From Acidovorax sp. (lineage in GTDB: Bacteria > Pseudomonadota > Gammaproteobacteria > Burkholderiales > Burkholderiaceae_C), in the NCBI RefSeq assembly GCF_021287135.1, contig NZ_JAJTBB010000053.1, positions 1-44,124 of the forward strand: DNA of 44,124 nucleotides. Direction: 5' to 3'. Each line of letters starts with the position of its first letter. Position 1 is the first letter of the stretch. The notes below the pieces were generated by a model. The model did not search any database. It saw only the letters and a program-made list of their open reading frames with translations, and was not told where the DNA came from. This document shows positions 32,971 to 40,824 of the stretch, one piece after another. The translations under genes were made by a program, and so were the position numbers.

Positions 32971-33963
32971 ATGACGCAGACATCTATGCAGCCCACACAC
33001 CCATCCGCCCTCTCCGCCGCGCTGGCGCAGAACACCGCCATTCCCGCGGACGCCGTCAAGGCGGTCCGGCAGTTCAACCGTTTCTTCACCCGGCGCATCG
33101 GCGTGCTGGACCCGTACCTGGGCAGCCAGCTGTCGCTGACCGAGGTGCGGGTGCTGTACGAGCTGGCGCACCGCGAGGCCCCCGTCGCCAGCGAACTGGC
33201 GCGCGAACTGGGGCTGGACGGCGGGTATCTCAGCCGCATCCTGCGCCGGTTTGAGACGGCGGGCTGGCTCACCCGCCGTGCCAGCCCGCGCGACGCGCGG
33301 CAAAGCGTGCTGGCGCTCACCGAGGCCGGGCGTACGACGTTCGAGCCGCTGCAGCAGCGTTCGCGCGACGAGGCCGCAGCGCTGCTGGCCCCGCTGGCCC
33401 CCCACCGGCGCCAGGAGGTGGTCGGCGCCATGCAGCGTATCCAGGCGCTGCTGGAGCCGCAGGCGCATGCCGCCCCGCGCTCCCCGGTGGCCGTGCTGCG
33501 CGAGCCCGTGCCCGGCGATATCGGATGGGTGGTGCAGCAGCACGGCGAGATCTACTGGCGCGAGTACGGCTGGGACAGCCGCTTCGAGGCGCTGGTTGCC
33601 GACATTGCCGCGCAGTTTGTCCGCCGGTTCCAGCCGGGCTGGGAGCGCTGCTGGATCGCAGAGCTGGAGGGCGAACGCGTGGGCGCCGTGTTCGTGGTGC
33701 GCAAGTCGGCCACGGTGGCGCAGCTGCGCATGCTCATCCTCGCGCCCAAGGCGCGCGGACTGGGCCTGGGCGCCCGGCTGGCGGACGAGTGCATCGCCTT
33801 TGCGCGCGGCAAGGGCTACAAGAAAATGGTGTTGTGGACCAACAGCTGCCTGACGGCGGCCCGCGGCATCTATGCCAAGCGCGGCTTCCGCCTGGTCAAG
33901 TCGGAGCCGTACGAGGGTTTTGGCCAGCAGCTCGTGGGCGAGCACTGGGAGCTCAAGCTTTAA
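32971..33963 (+). CDS. MarR-type regulator fused to GNAT acetyltransferase
   Basis: A 330-residue fusion. The N-terminal MarR winged helix covers about 25-150 (HREAPVASELARELGLDGGY recognition region, RRASPRDARQSVLALTEAG wing). The C-terminal GNAT domain is about 175-330: motif A in LRMLILAPKARGLGLGARLA and the final KRGFRLVKSEPYEGFGQQL. Such MarR-GNAT proteins are widely seen in proteobacteria, but the ligand and acetylation target are mostly unknown. The start is ATG 32971. Divergent from the YgiQ gene with 178 bases between. Confidence 0.93.
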   Translation: MTQTSMQPTHPSALSAALAQNTAIPADAVKAVRQFNRFFTRRIGVLDPYLGSQLSLTEVRVLYELAHREAPVASELARELGLDGGYLSRILRRFETAGWLTRRASPRDARQSVLALTEAGRTTFEPLQQRSRDEAAALLAPLAPHRRQEVVGAMQRIQALLEPQAHAAPRSPVAVLREPVPGDIGWVVQQHGEIYWREYGWDSRFEALVADIAAQFVRRFQPGWERCWIAELEGERVGAVFVVRKSATVAQLRMLILAPKARGLGLGARLADECIAFARGKGYKKMVLWTNSCLTAARGIYAKRGFRLVKSEPYEGFGQQLVGEHWELKL

Positions 33964-34020
33964 GGATCCTCCGCACGAGGGGTCGCGCCGTGTGCCTCTG
34001 CAGGCTCGGACCCGGCCGCA

Positions 34021-34224
34021 CTACCACTCCCCGGTCTCACGCACCCGCTGGGCCAGGTCGGGCACGGATTCGTCGACCTCGGCAGCCGCCTCCACCTCGG
34101 CCAGCACCGCGACCGCGGCGCTTTCGCCGACCCCGGCAGCCGCGGGGCGGGACAGGAACCGGCCCCACACACGGCGGGTAAGCGTTTGCCCCAAGGGCAG
34201 GGCGGCAAAGGGCAAGGCAAGCAT
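34021..34224 (-). CDS. Small hypothetical protein
   Basis: A 67-residue ORF, MLALPFAALPLGQTL at the start and an acidic C-terminus (AEVDESVPDLAQRVRETGEW). CAGGAG lies 5-6 bases before the ATG at 34224, the main support. An in-frame ATG at 34266 lacks that site. The N-terminal 15 residues are hydrophobic. I cannot assign a function. It is short, isolated, and overlaps the 3' side of nothing else. Confidence 0.5.
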   Translation of the reverse strand: MLALPFAALPLGQTLTRRVWGRFLSRPAAAGVGESAAVAVLAEVEAAAEVDESVPDLAQRVRETGEW

Positions 34225-34423
34225 GGCGGCTCCTGGATGAGGGTGTTGCTTTGAAAACCGTAGCAAACTTTAAGCGCCACCCGGCGTGCAGGCGTGTAGG
34301 AAGGCACGCCATTGCCGCGTGTGACGCGAGGCACACCGCAGCGTGCACGGCGGCAGGGCCGGCCCGCATCCCGTGGCCTCGCGCGCGAAGGCCGGGCCAG
34401 CGGTGCCCTAAACTGTTCGCCCC

Positions 34424-35020
34424 ATGCCCTACACCCTGGCCGCCCCGGCCCACAGCGAACTCATCATCAAGAAAAGCCGCTTCATTGGCTGCGTGCAGCC
34501 CATGGCCGACCGGGCCAGCGCGCAGGCGGTGGTCGACGCCCTGTGGCAACAGCACCCCGGCGCCGCGCACATCTGCTGGGCCCTGCTGGCGGGCGGGCAG
34601 TCCGCCGCGGTGGACGACGGCGAGCCCGGCGGGACTGCGGGCCGCCCCATGCTGGACGTGTTGCGCCACCAGGACCTGGAAGGCGTGCTGGCCACGGTGG
34701 TGCGCTACTTTGGCGGGGTGAAGCTGGGTGCCGGCGGCCTGGTGCGCGCCTATACCGATACCGTGGCCCAGGCACTCCTGCCGGTGCAGAAAGTGCCCTT
34801 GCAGCGGATGAAGACGCTGGCCTGCGAAGTGCCCTACGCCCTGGAAGGCCTGCTGCGGCGCGAGCTCGCGGCAGCGGGGGCCGAACTGCTGCAGGTGGAA
34901 CACGGCTCGCAAGTGAGCATGGAACTGCGGCTGGTGGAAGCACAGGCGGCGGCCTTCGTGCAGCGCGTCAACGATGCCGGCCAGGGCCGCGTGGGGTGGC
35001 GCACGGCGCAGGCCGACTGA
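34424..35020 (+). CDS. YigZ/IMPACT family protein
   Basis: A 198-residue UPF0029 (IMPACT N-terminal domain) protein. Signatures are IIKKSRFIGCVQP, DDGEPGGTAGRPMLDVL and VVRYFGGVKLGAGGLVRAYT (about 8-110), followed by the DUF1949-type C-terminal domain (about 130-195). The family's biochemical role in bacteria is unsettled; eukaryotic IMPACT acts on translation control. The start ATG 34424 matches MPYTLAAPAHSELIIKKSRF of the family. Confidence 0.93.
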   Translation: MPYTLAAPAHSELIIKKSRFIGCVQPMADRASAQAVVDALWQQHPGAAHICWALLAGGQSAAVDDGEPGGTAGRPMLDVLRHQDLEGVLATVVRYFGGVKLGAGGLVRAYTDTVAQALLPVQKVPLQRMKTLACEVPYALEGLLRRELAAAGAELLQVEHGSQVSMELRLVEAQAAAFVQRVNDAGQGRVGWRTAQAD

Positions 35021-35100
35021 CGCGCCCGCCAGGGCCGCCCCGCCACCCGGGCCGCTCCACCGCAGCCACCTGCCACGGCCTTGGCTGCCGACCAGTGCCC

Positions 35101-35125
35101 AAAAAGGGCTGTGCGCCTACAGCCC
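35101..35125 (-). terminator. Minus-strand intrinsic-terminator-like hairpin
   Basis: Leftward, GGGCTG (35120-35125) and CAGCCC (35106-35111) with an 8-base loop are followed by TTTTT. No minus-strand gene is annotated immediately upstream, so its role is unclear; it could stop antisense transcripts from the Lpd-like region. Confidence 0.45.
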
Positions 35126-35186
35126 GGGGGGGCGTCCCACACGACACTAGTCCCCTGAACCGGACAAACCGGCGGACTGGAACCCC

Positions 35187-35225
35187 ATGGCCCTGGAGAC
35201 AAGCCCCCTGGAGACAAGCCCATGA
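35187..35225 (+). other. Possible 12-codon leader peptide (MALETSPLETSP) coupled to the Lpd-like gene
   Basis: ATG 35187 opens a 12-codon frame whose TGA (35223-35225) overlaps the next gene's ATG (ATGA). Within it, the 15-bp unit CCCTGGAGACAAGCC occurs twice in perfect tandem (35191-35205 and 35206-35220), keeping the frame and repeating LETSP. Each unit also carries a GGAG, so the second GGAG serves as the ribosome site of the downstream gene. Confidence 0.35.
35191..35220 (+). repeat. 15-bp perfect tandem duplication carrying the ribosome-binding site
   Basis: CCCTGGAGACAAGCC occurs twice without interruption immediately before the Lpd-like ATG at 35222. This duplicates the GGAG ribosome-binding motif; the second copy has spacing of about 9-10 to the ATG, the first about 24-25. 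Confidence 0.9.
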
Positions 35226-36643
35226 GTGCGCCCACATTGGACACTCTGATCATCGGCGCCGGCACCGCCGGCCTGGCAGCGCTGCGCGAGGTGCGCAAGC
35301 GCTCGGCCCGCTTCCTCCTCGTGAACGAGGGGCCCTGGGGCACGACCTGCGCCCGCGTGGGCTGCATGCCCTCCAAGGCCTTGATCGAGGCGGCCAACGC
35401 GCTGCACCGCCGCCACCAACTGCAGGACCTGGGGCTGCGGGGAGGAGATGCCCTGGAGGCCGACATCCCTGCCGTGCTGCAACGCATCCGCGACCTGCGC
35501 GACGACTTCGTGGCCGGCGCCCTGCGCGCCACGGACGCGCTGCCAAGCCACCAGCGGGTTGCAGGCCGTGCCACCCTGCTCGGCCCGAACGCGGTCGACA
35601 TTGACGGCACCGTGCACGCCACCCGCAGCATCATCGTGGCCACCGGTTCGCGCCCCAAGGTGCCGGAGGAATGGCTGGCCTTTGGGGACCGCATTCTGAC
35701 CACCGACACCCTGTTCGAGCAGCCTACGCTGGGGCCGCGCGTCGCCGTCATCGGCATGGGGCCGCTCGGCGTGGAAATCTCGCAGGCGCTGGCACGGCTG
35801 GGGCTGGAGGTGGCGGCATTCACCACGGCCCCGGAACTGGCGGGTCTGAGCGACACGCAGGTGAATGGCGCGCTGGTCGCGGCGCTCAAGAAAGAGATGG
35901 TGCTGCACACAGGCGCCGCGGCCGAACTGCGCGAAGTGGCGGGCGGCATCGAGGTGCGCAGCGGCCCCAACCGCGTGGTGGTGGACCAAGTGGTGGCCGC
36001 CCTGGGGCGGGTTCCCAACACCGAGGGCCTGGGGCTGGAAACGCTGGGCCTGCCGCTGGACGCGCACGGGTTGCCCGAGGTCAACCCGCAAACCCTTCAG
36101 ATCGGCGATCTGCCCGTGTTCCTGGCGGGGGACGCCAACGCGCAGACACCGCTGCTGCACGAGGCCGCTGATGAAGGCCACATTGCCGGCATGAATGCCC
36201 TGGCCGGCTCGCCGGGCGCGTTCCGGCGGCGCACGCCGCTGTCCATCGTGTTCTCCGACCCCCAGGTCGCCCAGGTGGGCAAACGCCTTGCCGAACTGGA
36301 GCCTGGCCGCACCGTCACGGGCACGGTGGATTTCAAGGACCAGGGCCGCGCCCGTGCTGCGCTGCACCACCATGGCCGCCTGCACCTGGCGGCCGATGCA
36401 TCGACCGCCCGGCTGCTGGGCGCGGAAATGTGCGCCCCGCACGGCGAACACCTGGCCCACCTGCTGGCGCTGGCCATCCAGCAGGGGCTGACGGTGCACG
36501 ACCTGCTGGGCATGCCGTTCTACCACCCCACCTACGAGGAAGGCCTGCGCACGGCGCTGCGCGATGCCGCCCGGCAGCTGCCGTCGGCGCCCGAATCGGA
36601 CCTGGCCAGCTGCGCCAGCATTGGCGTGGCGGCACTGGAGTAG
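35222..36643 (+). CDS. Dihydrolipoyl-dehydrogenase-like class I pyridine nucleotide-disulfide oxidoreductase
   Basis: A 473-residue flavoprotein. FAD-binding loop GAGTAGLAALREV (12-24); the redox disulfide is C43-x4-C48 in TTCARVGCMPSK (classical Lpd is GGTCLNVGCIPSK); NAD(P) loop VIGMGPLGVEISQALARLG; C-terminal catalytic-type HPTYEEGL (Lpd HPTxSE). It is closest to the dihydrolipoyl dehydrogenase/mercuric-reductase/soluble transhydrogenase group. It stands alone, not beside aceEF, so its physiological partner may not be a 2-oxoacid dehydrogenase. Preceded by a tandem-duplicated ribosome site and a possible leader peptide. Confidence 0.87.
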   Translation: MSAPTLDTLIIGAGTAGLAALREVRKRSARFLLVNEGPWGTTCARVGCMPSKALIEAANALHRRHQLQDLGLRGGDALEADIPAVLQRIRDLRDDFVAGALRATDALPSHQRVAGRATLLGPNAVDIDGTVHATRSIIVATGSRPKVPEEWLAFGDRILTTDTLFEQPTLGPRVAVIGMGPLGVEISQALARLGLEVAAFTTAPELAGLSDTQVNGALVAALKKEMVLHTGAAAELREVAGGIEVRSGPNRVVVDQVVAALGRVPNTEGLGLETLGLPLDAHGLPEVNPQTLQIGDLPVFLAGDANAQTPLLHEAADEGHIAGMNALAGSPGAFRRRTPLSIVFSDPQVAQVGKRLAELEPGRTVTGTVDFKDQGRARAALHHHGRLHLAADASTARLLGAEMCAPHGEHLAHLLALAIQQGLTVHDLLGMPFYHPTYEEGLRTALRDAARQLPSAPESDLASCASIGVAALE

Positions 36644-36749
36644 CCCCGTGCGGCCGCCGCTGCCCCCCCGCGCACTTCCGCAGGCCGCACACCGCGCTCA
36701 AGCCGCCCGGGAATCTGCCGATAACAGGGCATTGCCCCCAGGAACCGCC

Positions 36750-36968
36750 ATGGACATCGCCCTCACCAACAGCATTGTGAATACCGCCACGGCACTGGCC
36801 AGCGCCAAGACTTCGGATGCCGTGCAAATGACCGTGCTGAAAAAAGCCCTGGACACCCAGGCGGCTTCTGCTGCCACCCTGCTGGATGCCCTGCCGCAAT
36901 CCGCGCCGCAGCAGCCCGCGCTGGCCACGTCCGGCCCGCTGGGCACCCAGGTCAACACCTTCGCTTGA
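36750..36968 (+). CDS. YjfB-like small protein
   Basis: A 72-residue protein. ALASAKTSDAVQMTVLKKAL (about 13-32) is the core of the YjfB family, often annotated as putative motility proteins. It starts MDIALTNSIVNTA and ends in a Pro/Gln-rich tail. CAGGAA lies 6 bases before ATG 36750. Its stop codon falls in the first copy of an 18-bp tandem duplication (36959-36994). Confidence 0.8.
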   Translation: MDIALTNSIVNTATALASAKTSDAVQMTVLKKALDTQAASAATLLDALPQSAPQQPALATSGPLGTQVNTFA

Positions 36969-36994
36969 GCCTTTCGCTTCGCTTGAGCCTTTCG
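36959..36994. repeat. 18-bp perfect tandem duplication at the YjfB-like stop
   Basis: CTTCGCTTGAGCCTTTCG occurs twice in tandem (36959-36976, 36977-36994); the first copy contains the YjfB-like TGA. A recent duplication with no obvious function. Confidence 0.85.
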
Positions 36995-37001
36995 GGGGCG
37001 T

Positions 37002-38147
37002 TCAGCGCAGCCGCGCGGGCGACAATCCCTCCACCTCCACGCCCTCGCGCGCCAGTTCCGGCGCCAGCGGTTCGCCGCGCAGCAACTGGCGGGCTAGCAA
37101 CGATGCCCCGGCGGCACTCTGAATGCCATACCCGCCCTGCCCCGCCAGCCAGAAGAACCCGGGTACGTGGTTGTCCCAGCCGATCACCATGTCCCCGTCG
37201 CGCACGAACGAGCGCAGCCCCGCCCAGGTGTGCGAGGGGCGGCGAATCTGGAACGTCGTCATTTCCTCAATGTGGTAGATGCCCGTGGCCACATCCAGCT
37301 CCTCGGGCACCACGTCGTGCGGGTGCGTGGGGTCGGCGTTGGCCGGCGAGCCCAGCAGCTGGCCTGCGTCGGGCTTGAAGTAGAAGCTCTCGTCAATGCC
37401 GATCACGGCGGGCCAGTGGGTGGCGTCCATGCCCTCGGGCACGGGGAAGGTAAACGCCGTGCGCCGGCGCGGCTCCAGCCCGATGGGGGGCACACCGGCC
37501 AGGCCTGCCACGACATCGGCCCAGGCACCGGCGGCGTTGACAAGGGTGGCAGCGGCCAGCACCCGGCCGTCGGCCAGCGCCACCTGCCACGTGCCGCCCT
37601 CGCGCTGCACGGCCGTGACCTCGGCGTTCGTCAGCACCTGGCCCCCGCGCTGGCGCAGGCCGCGCAGGTAGCCCTGGTGCAGGGCGTTCACATCGATGTC
37701 GGCGGCCTCGGGCTCGCCCATGCCGGCGGCCACGGCCTCGGGCTTCAGGCAGGGCAGCATGGCCAGCAGCTCGGCTTGCTCCACCCAGCGCACGTTGGGT
37801 GAGGCGGCACGCGCTTCGTCATACGTCTGCTTGAGCAGCTCCAGCTGGTCCGGCCGGGCCACATAGACCACGCCCCGCGGCGAGAGGATGGGGTCGGCGC
37901 CAAACTCGGGCGGCGGCGCATCGTAAAACGCGCGGCTGGCGCGGGTGAGCGCCTGGATGTTGGGCGTGCCATAGGTCGCCATGTACAGCGCGGCCGAGCG
38001 GCCGGTGGTGTGGTAGCCGGGCTGCGATTCGCGCTCCAGCAGCAGCACGCTGGCGCCCTGCCCTGCGGCGCCGGACTGCACCAACTGCCAGGCGACGGAG
38101 GCTCCGGCAATGCCGGCGCCGATCACGAGATAGTCCACGGTTTGCAT
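37002..38147 (-). CDS. D-amino-acid-oxidase-like FAD oxidoreductase
   Basis: A 381-residue DAO-superfamily flavoprotein. FAD loop VIGAGIAGASVAWQL (8-22); TTGRSAALYMATYGTPNIQ region typical of the glycine/D-amino-acid oxidase branch; ATLVNAAGAWADVVAGLAG; C-terminal GQGGYGIQSAAGASLLARQ. It lies in a minus-strand set with an amidase, a Bug protein and dsdA, pointing to catabolism of an amino acid or its derivative; the true substrate is not readable. The start ATG 38147 (MQTVDYLVIG) has GAAGGGG upstream; ATG 38198 lacks family match. Spaced 16 bases after the amidase stop. Confidence 0.9.
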   Translation of the reverse strand: MQTVDYLVIGAGIAGASVAWQLVQSGAAGQGASVLLLERESQPGYHTTGRSAALYMATYGTPNIQALTRASRAFYDAPPPEFGADPILSPRGVVYVARPDQLELLKQTYDEARAASPNVRWVEQAELLAMLPCLKPEAVAAGMGEPEAADIDVNALHQGYLRGLRQRGGQVLTNAEVTAVQREGGTWQVALADGRVLAAATLVNAAGAWADVVAGLAGVPPIGLEPRRRTAFTFPVPEGMDATHWPAVIGIDESFYFKPDAGQLLGSPANADPTHPHDVVPEELDVATGIYHIEEMTTFQIRRPSHTWAGLRSFVRDGDMVIGWDNHVPGFFWLAGQGGYGIQSAAGASLLARQLLRGEPLAPELAREGVEVEGLSPARLR

Positions 38148-38163
38148 CGTCTGCCCCTTCCGT

Positions 38164-39720
38164 TCAGACCGCCGAGACCTGCGCGGCCGAGGCCGCACGG
38201 TCGTCGCGCGGCAAGCTGCGTGCGTCGCGGGGGTCGGGTGCCACAGTCACGATGGAGGTCAGCGCAGGCTCGGCACGGGTCTGCATCAGTTTGGCGATGT
38301 CCGGCCGGGGTCGCGCCAGGCCCGCAATGCCCTTGAAAGCCTGCTCCAGCGCATGCCCCACGCCCAGCGTGTGCCGGTCGGCCCGGAAGCGCCCCACGAT
38401 CTGCAGGCCAAACGGCATGCCCGCAGCGTCCACCCCGCAGGGCAGGCTCAGCGCCGGGTGGGTGGTGAGTGTGGTCACATAGGTCAGCGCCAGCCAGCGG
38501 TAGTAGTTGGCCTGCGGCTCGCCGTTGACGTGGCTGGCGAACAGCTGCGTCCACGGGAACGGTGAGACCGGCGTGGTGGGCGCGAGGATCACGTCGTAGT
38601 CCTGAAACAGCTTCTGGAAGCGCGCCAGGATGCGCGTCTGCTCGGCCTGCGCCCAGGCGCTGTCCAGCAGCGTCATGGCGGCGCCCATCTCGTAGTTGGC
38701 GCGGGTGTTGGGGCCCAGGCTGGCGGGGTCGCGCTCGTAGGCGTCGCGCGTGCTGGCCACGAAGGCCTCGGCGCGCAACACGTCAAAGCAGCGGTGCACG
38801 TCGCCCAGGTCGATGTCGATGGCGTCGCAGCGCGCAAACAGGTGCTTCATGGCCTGCACCTTCTGGCGGAACACGGCGCGGATGCCGTCGTCCACCGCGC
38901 AGGCGCCGAAGTCTTCGGTGATGGCGACGCGCAAGCGGCTCAAATCCACCGGCTCGGGCAGCAGAAAGCCCATCGGGTCCAGCGGGTAGCTGAGCGGGTC
39001 GCCGGGCGACATGCCGGCCGATGCAGCCAGCTGCAGGCAGGCCTCCTCCACCGTGCGGCCCATGGGGCCGACCACCGAAATCGGCGTCCACCCCAGCAGC
39101 TTGCGCGAGCTGGGCACCACGCCGGGCGACGGCCGGAAGCCCACCACGCCGCACTTGGCCGCCGGGATGCGCAGCGAGCCACCCGTGTCCGAGCCCGTAC
39201 ACACCGGCAGCATGTCGCACGCCAACGCAGCGGCCGAGCCGCCCGACGAGCCCCCGGCATTCAGGTGGGGGTTGAACGGATTGCCCGTGGCGCCCCACAC
39301 GGTGTTGCGTGAATTGGCGCCCGCGCCCATCTCGGGGATGTTGGTCTTGCCCGTGACGATGGCGCCGGCGGCCCGCAGGCGCGCCACCAGCACGTTGTCT
39401 TCGGCCGGAATGTGCTCGCGGTAGATCTGCGAGCCATACGTGGTCAGCAGCCCGGCCGTGGCCTCCAGGTCCTTCACCCCCATGGGCAGGCCGTGCAGCA
39501 GGCCCAGCGGCTCGCCGCGCAGCACCGCCTGCTCGGCCGCCTTGGCCTCGGCGCGGGCGCGGTCGTAGCAGGTGGCGGTGATGGCGTTCACGTGCGGGTT
39601 CACCGCCTCGATGCGCGCGATGCAGGCCTCCAGCAGCTCGACGGGTGACACCTCGCGGGTGCCAATGCGGTGGCGCAGCTCGTTGGCGGTCAGCTCGACC
39701 AGGGTGCTTGGGTGGGTCAT
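38164..39720 (-). CDS. Amidase (amidase-signature family)
   Basis: A 518-residue amidase-signature enzyme hydrolysing carboxamides. The Ser-cisSer-Lys triad is K83 (GVKDLE), S158 (NAGGSSGGSAAA) and S182 (TGSDTGGSLRIPAA). It could be related to Glu-tRNA amidotransferase GatA by fold but lacks partner genes here. The start ATG 39720 (MTHPSTLVELTANEL) fits the family; ATG 39783 adds 21 residues. It is flanked by the Bug protein (31 bases upstream) and the DAO gene (16 bases downstream), making an operon likely. Substrate unknown. Confidence 0.92.
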   Translation of the reverse strand: MTHPSTLVELTANELRHRIGTREVSPVELLEACIARIEAVNPHVNAITATCYDRARAEAKAAEQAVLRGEPLGLLHGLPMGVKDLEATAGLLTTYGSQIYREHIPAEDNVLVARLRAAGAIVTGKTNIPEMGAGANSRNTVWGATGNPFNPHLNAGGSSGGSAAALACDMLPVCTGSDTGGSLRIPAAKCGVVGFRPSPGVVPSSRKLLGWTPISVVGPMGRTVEEACLQLAASAGMSPGDPLSYPLDPMGFLLPEPVDLSRLRVAITEDFGACAVDDGIRAVFRQKVQAMKHLFARCDAIDIDLGDVHRCFDVLRAEAFVASTRDAYERDPASLGPNTRANYEMGAAMTLLDSAWAQAEQTRILARFQKLFQDYDVILAPTTPVSPFPWTQLFASHVNGEPQANYYRWLALTYVTTLTTHPALSLPCGVDAAGMPFGLQIVGRFRADRHTLGVGHALEQAFKGIAGLARPRPDIAKLMQTRAEPALTSIVTVAPDPRDARSLPRDDRAASAAQVSAV

Positions 39721-39751
39721 GTCGGGGTTGTCTCCTGGTACGGCGCTGCCA

Positions 39752-40735
39752 TCAATCTGCGGTGATGCTGGCGCGCTGCGCAATGGCGCGCATCAGCGGC
39801 AGTTCCTTGTCGATCAGCTCGGCCAGCGCCTTGGACGAAGCATAGGCGGGCTCGAAGCCGACGGCGATCATTTTGTCGCGGGTGGCGGGGTCGGACACCA
39901 CCTGGGCCAGCGTCAGCTCCAGGCGCGACTTGACGGCCGGCGGCAGGCCGCGCGGCGCCACCATGGCCAGCCAGGTGTCCATCTCCAGGCCGGGGTAGCC
40001 GCTTTCCACCAGCGTGGGCACCTTGGGCAGCAAGGTGGAGCGCTTGGCCGACGTGACGGCGATGGCCTTGATCTTGCCGTCCTTGAGCTGCGGGATGGCG
40101 GCCGACACCGTGTCCACTGTGAACGGAATCTGCCCGCCCAGCAGGTCGGTCATGGCGGGCGCGCTGCCCTTGTAGGGCACGTGCTGGATCTTGAGGCCCG
40201 CGGCATGGAAGAACATCTCACCCGCGAACTGCGAGGTGGTGCCCGCGCCGAACGAGCCATACGAATACTTGTCGGGCGCGGCCTTCACCAGCGCCACGAA
40301 CTGCTTCACATCGCTGGCGGGCACATCCTTGTTGGCCAGCAAGATCAGGCCGGTGCGCCCGGTGATGCCGATGGGCTCGAAGCTCTTGACCGGGTCATAG
40401 GGCAGCTTGGGGCGCACGGCAGGGTTCACGGTGAAGGTGGTGCCCGAGCTCATGAACAGGGTGTAGCCGTCGGGCGCCGCCTTGGCTGCATAGCTGGCGC
40501 CCACGGTGGTGCCGGCGCCGGCGCGGTTGTCGATGACCACGGGCTGCCCCAGCAGGTCGCCCATCTTCTTGCCGATCAGGCGTCCCAGCACGTCGGTGGC
40601 GCCGCCGGGCGGGAACGGGATCACCAGCGTGATGGGCTTGGAGGGAAACGCCGCCTCCTGCGCCATGGCGGGGCCCCACGCAGCGGCCCCCAGGGCACAG
40701 AGGACGGCGGACAAAAGCAGCTTCTTGCGGTTCAT
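39752..40735 (-). CDS. Bug-family (TctC-like) periplasmic solute-binding protein
   Basis: A 327-residue tripartite tricarboxylate transporter receptor. Sec signal (about 1-25, MNRKKLLLSAVLCALGAAAW ... AMAQ), then PITLVIPFPPGGATDVLGRL and VIDNRAGAGTTVGASYAAKA, diagnostic of the Bordetella uptake gene family. Bug proteins bind carboxylates, amino acids or amides. No TctA/TctB membrane partners are in the window, which is usual for the many orphan Bug proteins of Burkholderiales. Fits an import or sensing role for the surrounding amidase/DsdA set. Confidence 0.94.
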   Translation of the reverse strand: MNRKKLLLSAVLCALGAAAWGPAMAQEAAFPSKPITLVIPFPPGGATDVLGRLIGKKMGDLLGQPVVIDNRAGAGTTVGASYAAKAAPDGYTLFMSSGTTFTVNPAVRPKLPYDPVKSFEPIGITGRTGLILLANKDVPASDVKQFVALVKAAPDKYSYGSFGAGTTSQFAGEMFFHAAGLKIQHVPYKGSAPAMTDLLGGQIPFTVDTVSAAIPQLKDGKIKAIAVTSAKRSTLLPKVPTLVESGYPGLEMDTWLAMVAPRGLPPAVKSRLELTLAQVVSDPATRDKMIAVGFEPAYASSKALAELIDKELPLMRAIAQRASITAD

Positions 40736-40824
40736 GGCGGGGCTCCCAACAGAGGTAAAAAAGAGGACGAGGAAATCAAGAAAACAAGGCCGGGCCGCCG
40801 CTGGCGGCCGGCAGCCAGCCCTTG

